Assembly: GCF_011067135.1 (NCBI RefSeq) | Contig: NZ_JAAMOW010000002.1 | Location: 310,001 to 374,000 of the forward strand | Source: Solimonas terrae | Lineage (GTDB): Bacteria; Pseudomonadota; Gammaproteobacteria; Nevskiales; Nevskiaceae | Direction of reading: 5' to 3' | Length of the DNA stretch: 64,000 nucleotides | Shown: piece after piece, positions 58,368 to 64,000 of the stretch | Numbering within the stretch: the first letter of the stretch is position 1 | How the letters are laid out: every line of letters starts with the position of its first letter | Position numbers and translations under genes: made by a program | The notes under the pieces: generated by a model | What the model saw: only the letters and a program-made list of their open reading frames with translations | Database searches by the model: none | What the model was told of the DNA's origin: nothing

Positions 58368-58557
58368 TAAATATGTACTCCGCGGGTGCACCGGTCGCCT
58401 CAACTCGGCGCCGCCGGCGGGCCGCTGCCGAGCAAGGCTGCACATCGAATTGCGTGGCATGCCGGGATGCCGGGACAGCGAGCGTGACGCTATACGACCC
58501 TGCGAACGTCGGCGACTGCCGGAGCGCCCGGGTTGAGCTGCACCTCGGAGTGGGCCA

Positions 58558-60057
58558 TTGAGAGACGAGCCGTCGATCCAAATGCGTCCGCCGTCTGGTG
58601 AATACGAACGCGCGCTGCTGCGGTCGGTGCCGATACCACGGGCCTCGAAGCTGAGCTATGCGGCGGGTTCGGTCCTCGACCTGACCGTGAACACCAGCAT
58701 CAATGTCTTTCTGTTGTTCTATGCAAGCGTGGTCTGCGGCTTGTCGGCGGCACTGTCGGGTGGCGCCTTGGCGATGGGCCTGATCGTCGATGCGGTCGCT
58801 GACCCGCTTATCGGATCGCTGTCTGACAATCATCACTCGCGGTGGGGCCGTCGTCTGCCCTTCATGGTCCTTGGCGCGCCTGTTCTGCTGTTGAGTTTCG
58901 TTTTGCTGTTTTCCCTGCCACAGCTGACGAATCAGTGGGTGCTCTTTGCAACCCTGTCTGCGGCCTGCATTGCAGTCCGTGTCAGCCTGTCGCTGTTCAA
59001 TCTGCCGTACTTCGCTGTCGGTGCGGAGATCAGCGATGATGCCGGCGAACGCTCCGACATCATCGCCTGGCGCTGGCTCGCGGGAATGCTCGCGGCCCTT
59101 GTGACGGTTGCACTGGGATTCAGCGTCTTCTTCAAAGGTCCGCACGGAACTGGTACACGTGCGGCATATGCGCCCTTCGCGATGACCCTTGCCGCAATGA
59201 TGTGCGTGGCTGCTATGCTGTCGATGAGTGCCGTTCGCCAAACGCTGCCACGTCAGCACTTGCCACCGCCCCGTGGCTCGGCGTCTGTCACCGGCTTCTT
59301 CTTGGAACTCGGCGAGTTGGCTGCAAATCGTACGTTCCTCGTCGTCTTCGTCGTCGCTCTATTGTTCGCGGCGGCGCAAGGGATTACGCAGTCGCTTGGT
59401 CTTCACGCCAACACGTTCTTCTGGCGATTGACAAGCGACCAGATCCAGCTGGTGACCCTGGCATTTCCCGTCGGATTGATTCTGGGCGCGCCCTGTGCGG
59501 GCTCGATTGTTGCCAGGCTGGAACGCCGCACCGCTGCATTCATCGGTTTGAGCGGACTGATTCTGGCGCAGGCAACGCCGGCCGCTCTGAAGCTTTCCGG
59601 TTTGCTGAAGCCCGAGGTGCTGCCTTTGGCTGAAGTCCTGGCACTCTCCGCCCTGGCCGGCGGTGCGATGACGACGGTCGCCGCAATCGCGTTGCTGTCG
59701 ATGATAACCGACGCCGCCGACGAACATGAGCTCCGCTTCGGTGCACGCCGTGAGGGGCTGTACTTCGCAAGCTGGAGTTTTGCGAGCAAGGCGGCGAGTG
59801 GGCTCGGGACCTTTCTGTCCGGCATTGCACTGCAGGCGATCAACTTTCCCGTCGGAGACGTCGACTCGACAACGGTGCTACCTGCAGCGACAGCCAATGC
59901 GCTGGGCTTCATCTATGGCCCTGGGGCAGCTGTGCTGTCCGCGCTGTCCGTTGCCGTTCTCCTCAGATATCGTCTGAACCGGAACACGCACTCGGCGATA
60001 CTTGCCGAGCTTCAGCGAAGACGAGCTGTTGGCCGAGGCCACTGGGCAAGTGAGTGA
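58558..60057 (+). CDS. GPH/MFS family transporter 2
   Basis: Protein of 499 aa from a TTG at 58558 with CGGAG eight bases upstream; an ATG at 58582 has no clear ribosome site. About 12 membrane segments. The loop DAVADPLIGSLSDNHHSRWGRRLPFM is the GPH/MFS signature. It is divergent from TetR 3 over the operator at 58351, the same regulator-transporter arrangement as in the left arm at 5.6 kb. Likely inner-membrane uptake of the substrate delivered by the TonB receptor, or export of a product. Not close to the first transporter beyond the shared family motifs. Confidence 0.85.
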   Translation: MRDEPSIQMRPPSGEYERALLRSVPIPRASKLSYAAGSVLDLTVNTSINVFLLFYASVVCGLSAALSGGALAMGLIVDAVADPLIGSLSDNHHSRWGRRLPFMVLGAPVLLLSFVLLFSLPQLTNQWVLFATLSAACIAVRVSLSLFNLPYFAVGAEISDDAGERSDIIAWRWLAGMLAALVTVALGFSVFFKGPHGTGTRAAYAPFAMTLAAMMCVAAMLSMSAVRQTLPRQHLPPPRGSASVTGFFLELGELAANRTFLVVFVVALLFAAAQGITQSLGLHANTFFWRLTSDQIQLVTLAFPVGLILGAPCAGSIVARLERRTAAFIGLSGLILAQATPAALKLSGLLKPEVLPLAEVLALSALAGGAMTTVAAIALLSMITDAADEHELRFGARREGLYFASWSFASKAASGLGTFLSGIALQAINFPVGDVDSTTVLPAATANALGFIYGPGAAVLSALSVAVLLRYRLNRNTHSAILAELQRRRAVGRGHWASE

Positions 60058-60073
60058 GCAGAACGAACGTGTC

Positions 60074-60131
60074 GGGAATCAAGCGTTCGAGCAGGCGACA
60101 GGATACTGTCTGCTCGACCTTCTTGATTCCC
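60074..60131. terminator. Large inverted repeat, likely bidirectional terminator
   Basis: GGGAATCAAG (60074-60083) pairs with CTTGATTCCC (60122-60131), and inside it TCGAGCAG pairs with CTGCTCGA. It sits between the convergent MFS and SnoaL-like genes. No long T-run, so it may instead protect mRNA 3' ends. Confidence 0.5.
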
Positions 60132-60194
60132 GCGCTTGATCATGCCGGTACGACACAGCTGCGTCATGCCGAGATGGCCGCGCTCAAGCGCGGT

Positions 60195-60605
60195 TCACGG
60201 TCCCGGACGCTGGCCGCCGCAGAGGATGTCGGTGACGCGCTCGGTGTCCATGTATTCCTTGAACTCGGCGAGCTTGCCGTCGCGGAAGCGCATGAAGAAG
60301 TGGTACTGGTTGCGGTAGCGCTGGCCGGACACGTGGTCGCCTTCCGATTCGGCTTCGACGGCGACGCGATCGTCCTCGGCGGTCATCGCCTTGATCGTGA
60401 AACGGATGCCGTTCGGGAAGACTTCGAACACGCTGCCTGCAGCCTGGGCGATCTGCGCCTTGCCGAATTTTCCCGAGATCAGGGTGTTGCCGGTGGTGAG
60501 GCAGTAGCCATCATCGGCATAGGCAGCAATGATCGCCGGCACGTCACCGCGATTGAGCGCGTCGAAAAATGCGTGCGCCAGTTGCTTGTTGCGTTCGATG
60601 CTCAT
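60195..60605 (-). CDS. SnoaL/NTF2-like protein
   Basis: Protein of 136 aa from the ATG at 60605 (MSIERNKQLAHAFFDALNRGD). The cone-shaped NTF2/SnoaL fold is recognisable from that start, IAAYADDGYCLTTG, YHFFMRFRDGKLAEFKEYMDT and the C-terminal acidic strand. Members include polyketide cyclases, ketosteroid isomerase-like and limonene-epoxide hydrolase-like enzymes, as well as inactive binding proteins. Its place next to the esterase/CoA-ligase cluster hints at a step on a cyclic or terpenoid compound, without proof. Confidence 0.75.
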   Translation of the reverse strand: MSIERNKQLAHAFFDALNRGDVPAIIAAYADDGYCLTTGNTLISGKFGKAQIAQAAGSVFEVFPNGIRFTIKAMTAEDDRVAVEAESEGDHVSGQRYRNQYHFFMRFRDGKLAEFKEYMDTERVTDILCGGQRPGP

Positions 60606-60908
60606 CGCTACTCCTGTTGCGGTGCCGGGCACGTTTTCCGTTCCGCAAGCCTGCGCGTCGCCTGCATCGGCCGCCCCCTCGGATCGGACTAGCCGGGTGA
60701 TTGGCACGCCTGGCCTCGTCATGCGGCGCGGCGACCGGTCGCCGACGGCGAGCACGAAGCTCATGAGCGGTCGGCATCGGGCGGCGCGGTCGCGCGAAGC
60801 GCCGCCAGGACCCGATGTCGTTTGGCCATGCCGACGGTCCGTTGTCCGCCACCGGCGGATTGGCGTTGTCGCGGGCAGGGGCCGGGCGGCGCCGGTCTGC
60901 CGATCGGG

Positions 60909-60941
60909 TGTCCGCTGCTGTCCGCTCGCTGTTCGCGGACA
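60909..60941. promoter_or_regulatory. Clustered TGTCCGC half-sites (activator site) upstream of tolC
   Basis: TGTCCGC at 60909-60915 and 60919-60925 and the inverse GCGGACA at 60935-60941, 67-99 bp upstream of the sigma-54 promoter. This distance is usual for enhancer sites of sigma-54 activators. The rest of the 450-bp gap from 60606 holds no gene I can support. Confidence 0.6.
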
Positions 60942-61007
60942 GCGGCACGAGCCGGACGAATTCTGGAAATTCCTTTTCAGTCAATGTAGTGCCGAACGAA
61001 GCCCGGC

Positions 61008-61023
61008 TGGCACAGGCGCTGCG
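61008..61023 (+). promoter_or_regulatory. Sigma-54 promoter of tolC
   Basis: TGGCACAGGCGCTGCG keeps the obligatory GG and GC at the right spacing and agrees with TGGCAC-N5-TTGC except for one base. It lies 34 bp before the tolC start. Confidence 0.65.
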
Positions 61024-61057
61024 TAGTAGCCCTTGAATCCAGAGTGGGGCACTGGCA

Positions 61058-62437
61058 ATGCGGATGGTGGCAGCGGCGGTACTGATCAGTGTGTTCGGCG
61101 CCTCGCCGGCGCAGGCCAACAGCCTGCTCGATGCGTATCGCGCCGCACAGCACAACGATGCGGTGCTCGATGCGGCGCTCGCGGTGCGGGATGCGGCGGT
61201 CGAAGTGCAGCCGCAGGCGCGCGCCTTGCTGCTGCCGACGGTGACCGCCACGGCTTCCGCGGCGCGCGAACACTACCGGCTCGATGGTGCGAATTCGGTG
61301 GTCGGCGATCCGTCGAATCCGACACCGGCCGACGACAACGCGAACTTCGCGGCGACGCGCAGGACCTACGGCCTGGATCTCGATCAGCCGCTGTGGAGCG
61401 TCGAGTCGTTCCAGAAGTTGCGACAGTCCAGTCTCGAGGTCGCGCAGGCCGAAGCGGCGTATCGCGATGCGCAGCAGGCGCTGATCCTGCGCGTCGCCGA
61501 ATCCTATTTCGCCGTGCTCGCGGCAGCCGACAACCTCAGCGCCAATCGTTCGGAGCGCGAGGCCTACGGAGCGCTGGTCGACCAGGCGCAGAAGAAACTG
61601 CAGACCGGTCTGGGCGCGCGCATTGGCGTCGAGGAGGCGCAGTCGTTCTACACGCTGACCGGGCAGTCGGTCAGCGACTCCGAACTGGCACTGCTCGACG
61701 CCCGGCGCGCCCTGCTGCAGATGACGCGCCTGTCGACGGCGATCGTGCCGCTGCGCGGCGAGATTCCGCTGGTATCGCCGCGGCCGGCGAGTTCGGACGA
61801 CTGGCTGGTTGCGACGCGCGACGACAACTACGGCGTGCAGGCGGCCGAACTGGCGGCAGCCGCCGCGCAGCGCGGCGTCGCGGTCGTGCGCGGGCGTTAC
61901 TGGCCGACGATTTCGTTGCAAGGTTCGCTGGGCAAGACGGAAGTCCCGGACGTGCTCGGCGGCGATCAGCGCGTCGACAGCATCGGCGTGGTCGCACAGT
62001 GGCCGATCTTCCAGGGTGGAATGGTGCGCTCGCAGACCCGAGAGGCCGAGGCGCGATTTCGCCAGAGCTGGGCCGAATATCAGAATCGCAAGCGGCAGGC
62101 CGAGCGCGACACGCTCGCCGCTTACCGCGGCGTGATCGCCGGCATCCGCAATATCCGCTCCGGGCGGCTCGCGGTCGATGCCAATCGCACGGCAGTCGAG
62201 GCCAGCCAGAACGGCGTCGAGGCCGGCACCCGCACGGAGTTCGATCTGCTCAATGCGCAGACCAATTACTACGCGGCCCTGCGCGCGTACTACCAGTCGC
62301 GTTACGACTATCTGGACAACAGCCTGAAGCTCAAGGCGCAGGCCGGGCGGCTGACCGAAGCGGATCTGGTGGCTGTCGATGCCGAACTGGCCGATGACGG
62401 CAGCCAGATCGAAATGCCGGACGAACAGGCGCCATGA
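61058..62437 (+). CDS. tolC: TolC-family outer-membrane channel protein
   Basis: Protein of 459 aa with a signal peptide (residues 1-20, cleavage after AQA). Two structural repeats of the TolC fold: the opening SLLDAYRAAQHNDAVLDAA, then ILRVAESYFAVLAAADNL, and in the second half GVVAQWPIFQGGMVRSQTREAE with the C-terminal TEFDLLNAQTNYYAAL. It is the channel partner for the adaptor and ABC genes that follow. Separate sigma-54 promoters before this gene and before the adaptor suggest joint control by one activator. It is unlike the lipoprotein channel at 35.7 kb and belongs to the exporter-type branch. Confidence 0.92.
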   Translation: MRMVAAAVLISVFGASPAQANSLLDAYRAAQHNDAVLDAALAVRDAAVEVQPQARALLLPTVTATASAAREHYRLDGANSVVGDPSNPTPADDNANFAATRRTYGLDLDQPLWSVESFQKLRQSSLEVAQAEAAYRDAQQALILRVAESYFAVLAAADNLSANRSEREAYGALVDQAQKKLQTGLGARIGVEEAQSFYTLTGQSVSDSELALLDARRALLQMTRLSTAIVPLRGEIPLVSPRPASSDDWLVATRDDNYGVQAAELAAAAAQRGVAVVRGRYWPTISLQGSLGKTEVPDVLGGDQRVDSIGVVAQWPIFQGGMVRSQTREAEARFRQSWAEYQNRKRQAERDTLAAYRGVIAGIRNIRSGRLAVDANRTAVEASQNGVEAGTRTEFDLLNAQTNYYAALRAYYQSRYDYLDNSLKLKAQAGRLTEADLVAVDAELADDGSQIEMPDEQAP

Positions 62438-62452
62438 GGGGCCAGGCAAAAC

Positions 62453-62486
62453 TGTCCGCAGTGTCCGCGGCAGCTGTCCGCGGACG
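62453..62486. promoter_or_regulatory. Clustered TGTCCGC half-sites upstream of the adaptor gene
   Basis: TGTCCGC at 62453-62459, 62462-62468 and 62475-62481, the last as the palindrome TGTCCGCGGACG. They lie 68-101 bp before the second sigma-54 promoter, the same distance as the cluster before tolC. Confidence 0.6.
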
Positions 62487-62553
62487 CCTCGCCGGCACCG
62501 TCGGCCCGGAGGAGAAGTCTTTGATAACAGTAATTTATCGCGTCGCTGACGGC

Positions 62554-62569
62554 TGGTATGGCGCTTGCG
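62554..62569 (+). promoter_or_regulatory. Sigma-54 promoter of the adaptor-ABC genes
   Basis: TGGTATGGCGCTTGCG fits TGG-Y-A-Y-G-N4-TTGC fully, with GG and GC at the required spacing, 41 bp before the adaptor ATG. Stronger than the tolC copy. Confidence 0.72.
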
Positions 62570-62609
62570 CCATCGAAAGCCGGACCGCGAATCGCGGCGG
62601 GGAACCGGC

Positions 62610-63890
62610 ATGACCATGATGATTCGGGATACCAGCGGGCAGGATCGCGTGATCGCGCGGACGCCGTGGTGGCGGCGCCATCGCAAGTGGTTGCTGATCG
62701 GCGGCATCGCGGCACTGGTGCTCGCGCTGATCGTGCCGGTCACGCTGCGCTCGCTGTCGGCGGGCACATCGGTCAGCCGGCAGCGCATCAGCATCGCCAC
62801 CGTGGAGCGCGGCGATTTCACGCGCGACATTTCCGCCGAAGGCCGCGTCGTCGCCGCCGTCAGCCCGACACTGTATGCACCGGCGCCGGGCTCGGTGCGC
62901 TTCAGCGTGCAGGCCGGCGGCAAGGTCGACAAGGATCAGGTGATCGGCAGCGTCGACAGTCCGGAGCTGACCAGCAAGCTCGCACAGGAGCGCGCCAATC
63001 TCGAAGCGCTGCAGGTCGATTACTCGCGTGCGCAACTCGATGCCAGGCAGCAGGCGCTGGTGGCGGAGCAGACGCTGGAGCAGGCGCAGATCGATCGCCA
63101 GACCGCGGTCACCGAACAGGAGCGCACGAAGAAGGCTTTCGAGCTCGGCGTGACGCCGGAGATCGAAGTGCTGCGCACGCAGGCCGCGCTGCAGAAGGCC
63201 GAGATCGCCCTGAAGCGGGCCGACACCGATCACGAGCTGCAGAAGGAAGGGCGTCGCTTCGATGTCGAGGCCAGGCGCCTCGCGCGCGATCGCCAGCAGC
63301 TGATGGTCGACGATCTGCAGCGTCAGGTCGATCTGCTGACGCTGCGCTCGCCGGTGTCCGGTCAGGTCGGCCAGTTGATGGTCACCGACCGTTCGACGGT
63401 CGCCAAGGACGCGGCACTGCTGACGGTTGTCGATCTGTCCGCGCTCGAGGTCGAGGTCAAGGTGCCGGAGAGCTTCGCGCGCGATCTTGCCGTCGGCATG
63501 CCGGCGACGATTCGCGGCAATGGCAGCGAATGGCGCGGCGAGGTCAGTGCGGTGGCGCCGGAAGTCGTCAACGGTGAAGTGACGGCGCGTGTTCGCTTTG
63601 TCGGCGAGGCGCCGCAGGGTCTGCGCCAGAGCCAGCGCCTGTCGGTGCGTGTCGTGCTCGACGAACGCAAGAACGTGGTGATGGTGGCGCGCGGTCCGTT
63701 CCTGGACCTCGGTCGCGGTACGACGGCCTATGTGGTCGACGGCGACATCGCCGAGAAGCGTGCCATCCGCACCGGCGCCGCCAGCGTCGACAAGGTCGAA
63801 ATTCTCGACGGGTTGCAGCCGGGCGATCAGATCGTCATTTCCGGCACCGATACCTTCAACGACGCCGATCGCGTCGCCCTCAGTCGCTGA
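62610..63890 (+). CDS. HlyD/MacA-type periplasmic adaptor
   Basis: Protein of 426 aa from the ATG at 62610 with GGGGAA five bases upstream. One N-terminal membrane segment (about residues 30-52, KWLLIGGIAALVLALIVPVTL). Lipoyl half-motifs (PAPGSVRFSVQAGGKVDKDQVIGSVDS and LRSPVSGQVGQLMV) flank a long coiled-coil hairpin (about 125-235). Then comes a barrel domain (LEVEVKVPESFARDLAVGMPA) and a C-terminal domain (VDKVEILDGLQPGDQIVISG). Links the ABC transporter encoded next to TolC. The operon is under sigma-54 control, so export is probably signal-dependent. Confidence 0.92.
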   Translation: MTMMIRDTSGQDRVIARTPWWRRHRKWLLIGGIAALVLALIVPVTLRSLSAGTSVSRQRISIATVERGDFTRDISAEGRVVAAVSPTLYAPAPGSVRFSVQAGGKVDKDQVIGSVDSPELTSKLAQERANLEALQVDYSRAQLDARQQALVAEQTLEQAQIDRQTAVTEQERTKKAFELGVTPEIEVLRTQAALQKAEIALKRADTDHELQKEGRRFDVEARRLARDRQQLMVDDLQRQVDLLTLRSPVSGQVGQLMVTDRSTVAKDAALLTVVDLSALEVEVKVPESFARDLAVGMPATIRGNGSEWRGEVSAVAPEVVNGEVTARVRFVGEAPQGLRQSQRLSVRVVLDERKNVVMVARGPFLDLGRGTTAYVVDGDIAEKRAIRTGAASVDKVEILDGLQPGDQIVISGTDTFNDADRVALSR

Positions 63891-63926
63891 GCCGACACGA
63901 GCCCTAACTCTGGAGAGGATGTTCCC

Positions 63927-64000
63927 ATGCTGAAGATGACGCATCTGGCCAAGGCCTTTCGCACCGAAGTCGTCGAAACCTACGCGCTGCGCGATTTCTC
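63927..64000 (+). CDS. ABC transporter ATP-binding protein (MacB/LolD-like), 3' end outside window
   Basis: Only the first 24 codons are present: MLKMTHLAKAFRTEVVETYA, then LRDF. This is the usual opening of MacB/LolD-type ATPases ahead of the P loop. GGAGAGG lies eight bases before the ATG and the gene follows the adaptor by 36 bp. The Walker motifs lie outside the window. Confidence 0.8.
   Translation, partial: MLKMTHLAKAFRTEVVETYALRDF

Noticed and set aside
50356-60131. Integrative element using tRNA-Pro as attachment site
   Set aside because: The island begins next to the tRNA, but I found no integrase gene and no second copy of the tRNA end inside the window.

Overview
The window is high-G+C chromosomal DNA of a free-living Gammaproteobacterium. 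The housekeeping block places it there: ispB diverges from rplU-rpmA-obgE-proB, with a tRNA-Pro just downstream of ispB, an order known from Pseudomonas and Xanthomonas relatives. The many serine hydrolases, TetR-controlled catabolic genes and a TonB-dependent receptor fit a Nevskiales, Steroidobacter or Xanthomonadales-like environmental degrader. That placement is inference.

Left arm (1-25.6 kb). Three overlapping or closely spaced hydrolase genes (putative esterase, SGNH hydrolase, CocE/S15-type hydrolase) are followed by a GPH/MFS transporter divergent from a TetR gene. Then come two S9 serine peptidases, a metal-dependent amidohydrolase, a small LuxR-type regulator, an FdhF/YdeP-type molybdoenzyme with FdhD, a complete heterotetrameric sarcosine oxidase (soxBDAG), purU and folD, a broken second amidohydrolase and a second TetR gene. 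Together they make a route in which peptides or N-methyl amides could be hydrolysed, sarcosine demethylated to glycine plus methylene-tetrahydrofolate, and the one-carbon unit passed through FolD and PurU to formate and on to CO2. Near-identical 14-bp palindromes (core ATACA-N4-TGTAT) lie in at least five and probably six promoters across this arm, which suggests one TetR-controlled regulon.

Middle (25.6-50.5 kb). An AT-richer gene for an unusual protein with a GGDEF domain and a second cyclase-like domain sits directly behind nrdB. nrdB and nrdA are separated by a DUF2214 membrane protein gene and a cluster of palindromic repeats. From 33.3 to 35.7 kb lies a repeat-rich island: 16 perfect copies of a 7-bp unit, an 84-bp minisatellite, a 250-bp higher-order repeat and one DUF559 gene. 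Next come an OmpR-type two-component system with an RND tripartite efflux operon, a Gcr-type 'site-specific recombinase' membrane protein, and the proB-obgE-rpmA-rplU / ispB / tRNA-Pro block.

Right arm (50.5-64 kb). A second TetR-controlled catabolic island has a frameshifted SDR, an acyl-CoA synthetase, a TonB-dependent receptor, a type-B carboxylesterase, TetR, a GPH/MFS transporter and a SnoaL-like protein. It carries its own 13-bp operator variant (ATACA-N3-TGTAT). The window ends in a TolC / HlyD-type adaptor / ABC exporter cluster. Both tolC and the adaptor gene have a recognisable sigma-54 promoter preceded by clustered TGTCCGC half-sites.

Limits: everything here was read from the sequence by eye. 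Family names rest on motifs and remembered family features, not on database searches. Several starts are choices between nearby codons and are marked as such.
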